From Owenia fusiformis (taxonomy: Eukaryota > Annelida > Polychaeta > Sabellida > Oweniidae): a stretch of DNA of 64,000 nt. Each line of letters opens with the position of its first letter. Positions within the stretch are counted from its first letter, which is position 1. Position numbers and translations under genes: made by a program. Under the pieces are notes generated by a model. It did not search any database and was not told the origin of the DNA. It saw only the letters and a list, made by a program, of their open reading frames with translations. The stretch lies in the NCBI GenBank assembly GCA_903813345.2, contig CAIIXF020000009.1, forward strand, positions 24,079,759-24,143,758, given 5' to 3'. Positions 23,149 to 34,200 of this stretch are shown in pieces.

Positions 23149-23792
23149 TGGGTGGTTGATCCACTATCACCCCAGGCGGACATATTTATTTAGAGTCGAA
23201 AATAAAATTGAAGTGTCTTGTCACATTGTTGGACGAAAAATGAGCGGATTTTAAGATATTTTATTGTATGAATGAACTATATGAATGAACCATATATCCC
23301 TGGGATCTGCAGCAAATGGTTTGAATAATGAATTTAATTTTCTACTTTCATTAAGGCACATGCCTGATTCTACTATAGACAATACATATGGTATTGTTTA
23401 ATATATTGTTGTAGTAGAACAAAACATACCTATTCTTTTGATTCAGAATCTCCACAAGGTTTGCTACTGCATCCTAATGAACTTGTACACAAACCACTAG
23501 CTAATCATCACCTGACACTAACAGATGTCAACCAACCTGAAAGTAGTCAAGACCATGTTAATGCAAGACCATATTAATGCAAGTTATTTCTCACAACCGT
23601 GAGCATGTTATTAACTCGTGTAAGGATCCTGGGTTGATTGTGGCAGTGATTATAGAAGACTGGTGCGTCTGTAGCCTTCATGTGACATTTATTTATTCAC
23701 TTCGAGAGCCATGTTGGATTTTGAAACTTATGGCTCTCCACCAGGCAATTGAAAGCTGAATAATAGTGACCTTTAAAACACGAATAATGTGA
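23149..23792. repeat. Local duplication, copy B (uninterrupted, empty site)
   Basis: Continuous version of copy A. The CAT at 23604-23606 corresponds to the target of the foldback element. Removing the element would place copies A and B about 0.86 kb apart, as an ordinary tandem duplication. Confidence 0.85.
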
Positions 23793-24448
23793 TCAGTGGC
23801 TTATTCTGGTCTCTAACTGTGTCCTACATCAGTGCCATCCATCTATGCAAGTATTGCAGCGATGAAGTACTTGTTTGGCCAAGAGTGTTCGTCAAGTGAA
23901 AGTTTTTTTTTAACATGCAGTTTGCTTTTATGAATGTGGGGGGTTTCGCAATGACGTCACTTCTCAAAAGAAATTACAAAAGGAATTACTCAATGAACTA
24001 CAATTTCTGATTGCAAAAAGTAAATTCCTTGCAAAATCCTAAGTATTCATTCTAACAGTTTCTATGAAATACTTAAAATTCATCCTGCAAATGAATTCTA
24101 ATAACATGCAAATAAACATCTTATAAAATGTTATTAATTTAATTGGGAGGAAACAAGAAGAAATATATTTCTTAAAAGTTTGTCAACTTTTTTACAAGAG
24201 TAAACTCCCCAGGAATTTTACAATCTGCATGAGTTAAGGCACATGAGGCATGGATTCCACTGAACGAAGGCTGAGAAATTGACATTTCTGAGCAACCCTC
24301 CACCATATTTGAAAAAACATTCATTTGACGAACAATTACAAGTCTTGATTGAAAAAGAAGTACTTCAGCGCTCCATTAATTACACAGACGGATGTTACTG
24401 ATGTAGGACACAGTTAGAGACCAAAAGAAAGCCGCTGATCACATTATT
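23783..24448. mobile_element. ~0.67-kb TIR element
   Basis: The left end AATAATGTGATCAGTGGC and the right end GCCGCTGATCACATTATT are inverted. Inverted similarity continues for about 50 bp (GGTCTCTAACTGTGTCCTAC, ATCAG). The homology between duplication copies A and B breaks exactly at this left end. No coding potential was seen. Confidence 0.6.
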
Positions 24449-25621
24449 TCCTGTTTTCAAGGTCTGTTTTCAGGCTGCCCATTGCACAGTGGGAAAGCTA
24501 TTATATCAACATCCACATATAGCTCTCAAACGTTCTTGAATGAGAAGTAGAGTTTGTTCACATGATTATGAGGTAAAAATATGAGGATTTTAATTAAGAT
24601 TTTATGTAGCAACATAGTAGTATAGTAGTCTTGATTGACATATATTAAGGTACATTTAAACATGATGAAAATTTGGTATTCTTGTGATAGTAATGTCCTT
24701 GAATATAACCATGGGTATAGTGCTGTTTCTATGATTTAATACCACAATGGAACACGAGCTGAGCGAAGCGAAAAACAAGTGTTCGGGGGGATCATCATCA
24801 TGTCCCTCCTGTGGAAAAAAACTTCACCATTCAGTGTGCCACGCCCATAACATTGTAACGGTCATACAGTGCTGATATATAATAATTAAGGGTGCGTTTT
24901 CAAACTAAACAGAGTGCTCCTATCAAAATGAATTTGTCTACATACCCCTGAGACTCTTATCTGATAGATAGAATGCACAAATAAAACAAAAGTTTTGCTA
25001 TTATAGGTAAAAAGTTCTCTTGAAATTTCGGAGTGATTTTACCTGTTAATTCTGTCCATGGTCCGCCATTTTTGCGGAAGTTACACTGAAACGCAAACTC
25101 CATGAAACGAAACGAAATCACTAGAAAAAACATGGCACACATTGCGCGCATGTGCAGCAAAGTTTAGACCAATCAGATTATTTGATTATTTTGCGCACAT
25201 GAATTATTTGCTTCTGAGCACTTACAAGCTTACCACAATAAACAAACCTGGCAGAGACTACCCTTAGCCTACTCCATTTTGGCAAAATTTCAGCTCAAAC
25301 TCGTGACAAATGCATTATACATACGCTGGTGTGAAGCCTTGGAGACACTCATTTTGGTAAATATGATTTATGGGGTATACTTTTCTGCAGTTTGTGGGAG
25401 TTTGGAACATTAAATGTTAAAATTCAAGAAAATATGCCAATTAAACGACTGATCAATTAATATATCAGCACTGTAGGGTGCATTGCAATATTATCTAACA
25501 TACCATGATCATGTCAGAATCCTTGCACACGCCAACATGCTCACAGTTATGACAGGACTAACTGTTGCAATAGGCCGAGATAGCTCAGCCATATGGATAA
25601 TGGTCAGTGACATGTAGCCTA

Positions 25622-26012
25622 GAGTCCATTTCACTGTTTCATTGCGTCAGTAGAATGGCAAAAATAAGAAATTGAGAGACCATTGTGCAATTATATATAG
25701 AAAAGTATATTCATAATGTACATGAATGACATTTGTATATTTCAGATTTTTTAGTTTTTTGTGCAATAAGCCTGTGCCGTCTTGTAATTTGAAGAATTCC
25801 AGCCATGTTAATCTTATTGAAAATAACATGGCAGAGAAGCATCCAAATATAAGAGGCCACACACTTTATAAGCCAAACTAGAAGCAATCCAAGATATACA
25901 AATGCCATTCATGTACAATAGGAATATATCTTTCCACATATTATTGCAAAATGATATTTTGATTTCTTATTTTTTAGCTTTTACTGACGCAATTAAACAG
26001 TGAAATGGACTC
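25622..26012. mobile_element. 391-bp TA-flanked TIR element
   Basis: Left end GAGTCCATTTCACTGTTTCA; right end (reverse-complemented) GAGTCCATTTCACTGTTTAA. The similarity runs on through TTGCGTCAGTA and AATAAGAAAT. TA lies at 25620-25621 and 26013-26014. Non-autonomous. Confidence 0.7.
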
Positions 26013-26042
26013 TAAGTTGTAACCTGACTTAGTCCAACAACA

Positions 26043-26103
26043 TTAGACCTAGCCTGGGCCTCGTTTCTTATCTGACATGTCTTATGGCCCCGGCTAGGTC
26101 TAA
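26043..26103. repeat. Hairpin with 12-bp perfect stem
   Basis: TTAGACCTAGCC at 26043-26054 pairs with GGCTAGGTCTAA at 26092-26103. Confidence 0.6.
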
Positions 26104-28146
26104 CTTCCATGATGATTTTGCCCTTGATGCGATCATTTAATCATTCAGCAGGTTTCGACATGCGGAACTAATTAAACCGTAATAAGATTGTATCGTTACA
26201 GAAAGAATGTGATCAACGCATGCATACATACCTTATGAATAAATACAAATCATCACATACCCCCCTGTAACCTCATCGATGTATAATTATGAAAATGTTG
26301 GGAGAAGGCTTTTACTTAGTTTAGAAAACTCTGTTCTGGTTCCGGTAACATCGAAATGGCAAATCCTTTCAGGAATAAACCGCCGTTAGCAACACTGAAC
26401 GAAACAAGTTCATAAAACGAAACGAACCCCGGTTATCCTATATATAAGTACAAAATATTGTAATACTGTAGGAGGCTTGCGATAAACATGATTAAATTTC
26501 CTACTTTTTTTCCTGTTTTATTTTCAGAATTATGGTAAATTTCTGGCTAAAATGCTAAAGCTTTCAACATCTTTGGACAGACGCAAGCATGTATTACTGA
26601 ATAATTAGATATTTTTCTTAACATGTTTAAATATATATTGTGCCACAGTTTTCTCTCCCAGAAAGTCAGTGATTTCCCATTGTAATAACTCAGATGCGAG
26701 TAGGTAGTTACCAGTTTCACCACCAGGTGGCTCATTCAGGTCACATAGCATGACATAGTTATGCAAATTAAAATAATGTAAAAGAAAATATTATCTGTCC
26801 AATACAAGAAAACATATTTCACTTTTTGTGACTTTATATGTTGAATCTCCCCGTAGTAGCATTTACATTTTCCAAACAAAATTTTTCAAAATTGATCAAC
26901 AATATTTGAAGCAATATTTCTTGATGTACTTTTACATGTACATTTCAAATACTAGATAGTATGACATCATTTTGACTGAATGTTTAATGACGATCAAGTA
27001 AGGTTTTTTAACATTAGAGTAATGAGATCGAAAAAAGCTGAAAAGTGTTGATTTGAAAAAAATCAGATTTGGAGGTATCGAGATAAATCAGGTGTGAAGT
27101 ATAGGTTAAAAGTACATTTACTTGCTCCAATATCGTGATAAAACACATGTGTTTAACTTTTCTCTCATTGAGTAAATGAAATATCATTGTAGAAAAATAT
27201 GTTTTATAAAATAGCATAAACAAAACTTCTGTTTAATTTTATTAAGAACATCATACATTTAAGAGCTAGGAATAAAACAACCATGCTTATACATCAGTGT
27301 TCTCCCCAAAAAAAATTTTCAACTGGGTGCAAGATTTCAAGTCTAAAAAAATCAGCACTCGCTACGCTCACAATATCTCAGTGTAGGTGCTTACTTCACT
27401 CATTCTTTAAATCAGAAGTTGAAGTGCAGATGCCAACTGGGGGGCCTTTGGTTTCAAGTAGGGGGAGCCCCCGGTAAAAGTGACATGGGGAGATCACTGT
27501 ACGTGTAATCTTATCACAATACATCACCACATTGAAGTTATTAAAATGTAACCGTATTGTTACAAAGCATGTGTGCTGAGTAAAATACATGATCCCAGTT
27601 ATAAACAATTGAGTGTATTCCTAGGTACGTTTTTGCAAGCAGAAAACCATGAACAATTACCATAATTTAATATTTAGGCACAATTATTCAACACAATCAC
27701 AATCTAGCACAATCAATGACATCTATATTTCTTTGAGCTGAAATTACCAGTAATCAAATGCATCAATAATGTTGCTTTTTAAAGTTTTTATAAATAACAA
27801 TAGAGTAAACTTGGGTGAATACATGCGCTGTTTGAATAAAGCAAAGATTCGTGTCATACTGGATGGTTATAATAAATATCAATATTGAAGAACAATTTCG
27901 TTTCGCTGACCAAGTTTACTTTGGCGACGCACAGACAGACATTGCCGGTTGAAATATTCGTCTCATAAATTGGTAAGAATAAGACTCATTTTACGATTAA
28001 AAATGAACATTTAACACAATAATATTATGTGAAATCGCCTGATGAAATGTGGTTTTATATTATTGTTAAGTATCAGTGTCATATTAGCGAGGAAAAGTGG
28101 TTTCGATAGATCCACAACTTGCATCAAAGGAAAGAATAGCATGGAG

Positions 28147-28210
28147 GTTAAACTCAATAATGGCCCCAAGAAAATTCCTAATAATAAAGAACGCCGTTAT
28201 TGAGTTTAAC
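28147..28210. repeat. Hairpin with 18-bp stem
   Basis: GTTAAACTCAATAATGGC (28147-28164) pairs with GCCGTTATTGAGTTTAAC (28193-28210), with one mismatch and a 28-base loop. Function unknown. Confidence 0.6.
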
Positions 28211-29159
28211 GACGTTGAACTAAACCTGACTGAGAGAATAAATGCAATTTGGACTCACTATTATTAGTATTATTTAGTATTGGTACTTGGCTATATAAAG
28301 TTACTATGATTGCGTATGTCTCAATACTAGATGTTTTTTATCCAATTATAATAATTTATTCAAACGTCAGCAACTTTTATGTCTGGCGGGCAAAGTCCAC
28401 GTTAGATTATCTATTCCAAGGAAGCCATTTTGAATATGTCTTTCCAAAATTTGGAAATTACAATGTTGTTTTTTGGAAAGAACATATAAATTGCAATCTT
28501 CAAAAGTATTTCAGAATGTTCACACATTAATAACGATTATACTTACTAGTTATACAGTACAAATGATCGACTGGAAAGCGCCAGTAGGGCGATAAAAACA
28601 CGGAGCCTGTCTCAAACTTTTTCGAGTTCGTGTTGCATCAAAATAATGAACGCAAACATTGTTCAATCGGAAAAAATGTTTGGTTTTTAACCGATTGCTA
28701 AGCAGCATTGCAAAGCATATTAACTGATACGTAGTCTTGAATATGAAAAGATGATGATATCCAAAATCTATAAATTTCGCGAAAACCTAATATTGATATT
28801 CTGATGAAGATATAATATAACACTTACATACTGTAATAAAAGAAGATCGTTCGCTTTTTGACCGAGTATAAATCAGAAGCACAATGGGCAACATTTGCAG
28901 ACAAACTATCATCAAACCATTATTGCATGGGCTTTACCACCTCTAAGCAGAGATTAACTTACAATACGAAACAATACTCGATTTTCACACATGTTACCAG
29001 GGCTATGGGTGAGGTGACGTGGTAAATCAGGATATAGACCAAGGGAAAATGAGTAGTACATGTACCAAGCTACATGTACAACTAATTAGTTTCTATGAGC
29101 TTACTACTATTTTTAATTTCCTTGGCCTATGTGGATGATCTTGATAAACAAACTCTCCC

Positions 29160-29830
29160 ATATTTAGAAAGACAGCTGAATGGTCAGCTGATTAAAAGAT
29201 TTGGATCATAGACCCCGGGAATATGCATAAAAAATTGAGTTGACATATAATGTGTTAAAGGGGCCTTTAAACTTCTTAGCCTATGATTTCGATGGTCAAC
29301 TGGTTAGAGATGGTCAGAGGTTTCAATGATCAGCTGCTTAAATGAGTTGGATAGTTAGCTGGTAATAAAGTTAGAAATTGCAGTTAAAAAGGGTTTGGAT
29401 GGTCCACTGGTTTAAAGGTTTGGAGGTACGGTTTGTTAAAACATTTGGATTGTTAGCTTGTTAACACTTTTTGGATAATAATTACAGGTAAAATAAATGA
29501 ATAATATAATAAATAATAAAGGGTTTTGATAGCTGTGTTTAGGATTTAGCGAACTGGATAAAATGGTCAGTGGTCAGCTGGTTAAATGGTTTGGATAGCC
29601 AGCTTGTAATAACATTTGATCATGGGCTTTCAATAGATTGAATGCCCATAATTTGATCAATTGATTAACAGTAAATGGGTCGGATCATGGTTAGCTGGTT
29701 AAAAGATTTTAACTTGGTGGTTGAAGTAAAAATGTATACATATTTAAATGGTGAGCTGGTCAGGGGGTTTTGATGGTTAGTTCAGTTTGTTAAAAGGTTT
29801 TAATTGATATACTGTTGTTTAAGACATGTA
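29160..29830. repeat. Degenerate ~26-32-bp minisatellite
   Basis: The phrase GGTCAGCTGGTTAAANGGTT, followed by TTGGATNGT, recurs many times with substitutions and spacing changes. No ORF. Confidence 0.6.
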
Positions 29831-30180
29831 AGAGTGGCTAAGAAGATAAGCTGTTTTACATGTTGATAAGAATTTAAAGATTCTCAAACAATCTTTAGCC
29901 TTCTCTTAGTAGAAAAACAAAAGTCAAGTAAAAATACAACACACAACATTTTAAATTCATTCAAAACAGTTATTTTATATTTGCAGAGATCAATATATCA
30001 GTCTATTCACAGTAAAACAAGTACTATCTACAAAGCTTCATAGGCTTATATAATATTTACAAAATTCGTAATTTCACTATTTACACATACCTACTAGCCT
30101 ATCTATTCTTTCAAATACTGTACAGGTGCAAAATCTTAAATATTTGTAACAATACAATAGATACAATTTATCTTTGATCA

Positions 30181-30288
30181 TAGTCTTGCTTGAAGACCCT
30201 GGATAGGGGAGGGGGAATGATTATCTACTTTACTGTTGTTTAACTGAAGGGAGGGGGGGGAGGACTTCAGGGTCTTGAAGCAAGACTA
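30181..30288. repeat. 108-bp hairpin with ~20-bp arms
   Basis: TAGTCTTGCTTGAAGACCCT at 30181-30200 pairs with AGGGTCTTGAAGCAAGACTA at 30269-30288, with one mismatch. The loop is rich in G runs. Confidence 0.65.
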
Positions 30289-30460
30289 CTTAGACCACAT
30301 ATTTTGAGGTATGTATAGGCTACATAGTTAACATTTAATATATGTACACATTACTGTATAAATTGTATGATTTCTGAGCACAATGCACATCATGATTGTA
30401 TCCCTTCAATGGGATCCCTTCCCTGTTTGTTCTATACTAAACATGATTACAGAAAATGAT

Positions 30461-30629
30461 CAGGCCCATTGCCAGGGGGGGTGGGGTCCTGGCCAAAAAT
30501 TCTTTCAAAATCATGCAGTTTTTCACCATTCTGACCTTTTTTATGTGATTTTGGGCCAAATTTTCCAAAGTAAACCCCCCTGGAACTTTTGGAAAAGTGA
30601 ACCCCCGTGGAATCCTGGCTACGGGTCTG
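30461..30629. mobile_element. 169-bp MITE with 5-bp target duplication
   Basis: Ends CAGGCCCATTGCCAGG and CCTGGCTACGGGTCTG are inverted with a few mismatches. ATGAT flanks both sides (30456-30460 and 30630-30634). No coding potential. Confidence 0.65.
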
Positions 30630-31221
30630 ATGATCTTGCATACACTTCAGATGTCTTGCATGCATTTTGTGTGACCTCATTCTGAAGTCTTAGTGTTTGG
30701 TGAAAATAATACCTGGATGGGGTAGAGACATACATGTGTTTCCCATTCAGTTTGATTCATTACTCTGTCATTTGTATATATCAGATCAGACCCTTATCCC
30801 TGTTCACTAATACATTTAGTCCAGTTCAGACTAATATACAAAGTACAGCATATCCTACTTGCAGAAATTATCAATATCAATAATTATTTTACGAGAGTTC
30901 ATGTTTTGGGTATATTTTAGTGGACATTTGAGTAGCAGTATACGTAGTTCTGTATCTCTTCCCATCCACTCCTTTGGAACAAGAATGCAGGAGTCAAGAC
31001 ATTGGGTGATGCCTGGACCTCTGCATTTGGAGAATGCATAATTTGCCTTTACACTCATGAGAATTAAACTTTGAATTTCTTTGGCCCTATAAGTCAAACA
31101 TAATTCATTTACCAATGCATTTACTGGTAGGTTCAAAAATCACTTGGAGAACTGCATAATATATTTGTGCTTGAAAAACCAGCATATCTCAAACTCATAC
31201 GACACAAATTGTTTAAGAACA

Positions 31222-34200
31222 TCAGATATGTACATCCCATATGATAATTTCAGAGTGTGATATAGTCACAAGTGTTTTTCCATCTGGAGAGAATTTGAGA
31301 TTCTCAACCTTATCGCTATGTCCAATATAGTCCTGAAAGCTACCTTCATAGTAGTCCTGCAGCTTTAGCAAACGCTCTGGAAGAAGAATAAATATAAAAC
31401 AATTATTTTATTTTCAAAAATGTATAACATGTAAATATCACAATATAAATAGTAGGCTCTTTTATGCAGTGCTTTACAAAAAGGAAATGCCTTAACAAAA
31501 TGAACAAATGAAAATGTCACGAAACATCTCACTCCCACCCAAGTGGAATTTTAATGCCATCCTCCTCTAGTTTAAATTGTAATATTCTATGCATTGGTGA
31601 TATGTTTTTACACATTTTTTGAATAATAGATGTCACCTGTGCAGTGAAGCAAGTTTGAGAAAGATTACATGTAAAAGATGTCTCATTTACTTCCAAAGTA
31701 TGTTTTCTCTTTGAGCCTCAGTCACCTAGAGGCCAGAACTGATCTCACACATTTAGAAAGTGCATTAACATTACAAAATGTGACAACCTGGTTGCAATGC
31801 ACAAATGTGTAACAATGTGTTACAGATGCCAATGCTGAATGCCAAACACCAGACAAAGATGGCTTCTAATCCCTCTCTCATAATTTGTAATTGTTCTCTG
31901 GGAAAATTAGAAATAAATGTAGCAAATACATACCACTGATACCAAGAGCAATGACAGCTGCCTTTGGGGAGAGGTCCATACAGACAGGCCAGTGAGTCAC
32001 TGGTAGGGTACGTATCACTTGCCTCTGAGATAGACTATAAAACTGAACCTGTTTGGCCATACCATAACCCATATACACAATCACATCTTGTTCTTCAGGA
32101 GAAAACCTTGCTATACTGGGAGGCAAAGATCTATACTGGCTCTGAAACAATAGGTGAATTTTTTTAAAATATTATATACATTTATAATGATCTCTTGAAA
32201 GCCCATGATGAAAGTCATGGTCATCTTCTCTTCACTACACAATCTTCAAGCCCAGGCTTATATCAGTCCATTTACTGTTGTAACTAGACAACAGCAATGC
32301 CAAAGCGTAGCAAATCCCCTCGAACAGCCATGGCTGCCATTTTTACAAAATCCTTCTGCTGCAGTCTCAGTTATAGCAAAAATTCAAAATGACTACCTTC
32401 TAGCCAAAGTGTCATAAAACAGTGTACCATGCTTATGAGTATTCACACATCAAACATGAACAAAATCGCTTTATTACTTTTTGAATTTTAGTAAAAATGT
32501 AAAATAACGCACTTAATATGGCGGCCATTTTCAAAATGGGCGCCTTCTAGCCAGTGCACCATGCTAATAAGTAGTCACATATCAAATATGAACAATATCG
32601 CTCCACTACTTTTCAAGTTATAGCAAAAATAGCGTGTAAAAGCCGCCATTTTTCAAGATGGCTGCCATGTGTTTCTTAAATATTTACATGTCTAGCTTTA
32701 TTAATGTCCTATATAACTTTTTTACATTTAAAACACATTGCTATTACAGTTTTATATACTGTACCTAAATAACTGTAAAATCAGCACTAAAATGGCCGCC
32801 ATTTTGAAACGAGTGGCCATTTTGAAGTGGCCGGCTTTCAAGCAGAACTTCCAACCTCATAGCGCACATGTGTATAAAATATGAATACAATCGGGCAAAC
32901 AGTATTTGAGTTATTGCCCAGACGAACGGAGGCGTTCCCTATATCCCTCAAAACTTCGTTCGATGGGATAATTATAGGAGTAATGACTGTATAAAACATA
33001 GAATTAGAACACAGAGGTCGCACAATTGCTCAACATTGTTCAATGGCTATGATCGCAACTCACCGAGAATAACATATCTGTATTGTTTTAGTGAATTACT
33101 AGATAGGGTCTTGGTCATATGCTTGAATTGCATCATAGGGAAATATTCTTGCTTGTACCAAATTGATGAATATCATGTGACCCATAACATGATATTCATA
33201 AGTAAAATATTATAAATATTGCTGATATGCTTGACTGAAGGCCTACCTGATCTCCTTTCTTTATCACTGAACCATCTGGAGTGAATCCAGGTGCTGCAAA
33301 TGTTAACCAATCAACAAGCTCACAGAAGTCTTTCGACCAATCAGCTGACCAGACACTGACACGCCTATCTGCACTTGTAGCGAGCCATAGCAATGGAGCA
33401 TGAACTTCTAGATCTTGATCCTAAATTCCAAGGTTAATATGTTAAACAAACAGTATATCTGTATTAATTCATTATCTATGGATCACATGGGTAACACACT
33501 AGTACGACCCTTTATATTTATCAGAGAATTGTTGTTAATGATGATTATCAAAACTTTTTCCAGTTTTGATAAAACACATGTTTGTTTTTTGATCTGCTTT
33601 TCAATACATCCAGCTTACCTGTGTAAAGGTGACATCTATATTAGTTATGGGAGCACCTTTGTGATCATTGATGATGCGTACAGTCATCCCTGTGGTTGGA
33701 CTACTTATACATATCAAGCCATCACAGTCTCCAGAGAGCAGCATACGACCTGTAATAATATTAGCATTGATGTTGACAAAACTTACAAATTACATAAACA
33801 TGACAAATGAGCAATTTAGCAAATTATTTCCCTGTAAACTGGTTTTGAAAAGTTCTATACTTTTACAGAAAAGTGAAAATTCATAATGATAGAACAACAG
33901 CAACAGGAGTAGCACAATGAATGTTTAATAGTTTACATTCATTGTTTGATGTTATAAAATATACTTATAGTACAATTACAAGGCAAATAAGCCATAATAA
34001 ATAAGGGTTATGTACTGGGAGGTTTTGGATATGGGGTTTATCCAGAGGGACATATGCATATCTACCTGAGGGACCGTAGGGACCGAAGGTAGATGTGCAT
34101 ATCTCACGAGGGATGAACCCAATATCCAAACCGACCGTACATAACTGCTTTATCCTATACCAAGTAGAGTTTTCAGTGAAATTACCAGAATCGGGAAGAT

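Larger units (their letters stand above)
24449..31221. other. Gene-poor interval
   Basis: It contains TIR elements (25622-26012, 30461-30629), hairpins (26043-26103, 28147-28210, 30181-30288), a degenerate minisatellite (29160-29830) and the WDR90 3' UTR at its right edge. Patches near 25060-25110, 26330-26410 and 27900-27975 are richer in CG and might be promoters or non-coding exons, but I could not join any into a gene. Confidence 0.4.

Noticed and set aside
17512-23792. Copies A and B as a pair of LTRs around a retrotransposon
   Set aside because: There is no TG..CA ends pair, primer-binding site or gag/pol between them. One copy is interrupted by the foldback element and the spacing without it is only about 0.86 kb.
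26330-26410. Possible first exon (ATG GCA AAT CCT ...) in a CG-richer patch
   Set aside because: The frame stops after 19 codons and no convincing donor site or downstream exon was found.
28249-28530. 93-residue hydrophobic plus-strand ORF
   Set aside because: It needs a non-ATG start, has no family resemblance and sits in AT-rich DNA.
30855-31136. 93-residue minus-strand ORF just after the WDR90 stop codon
   Set aside because: No recognised homology and no splice signals joining it to WDR90. More likely 3' UTR.
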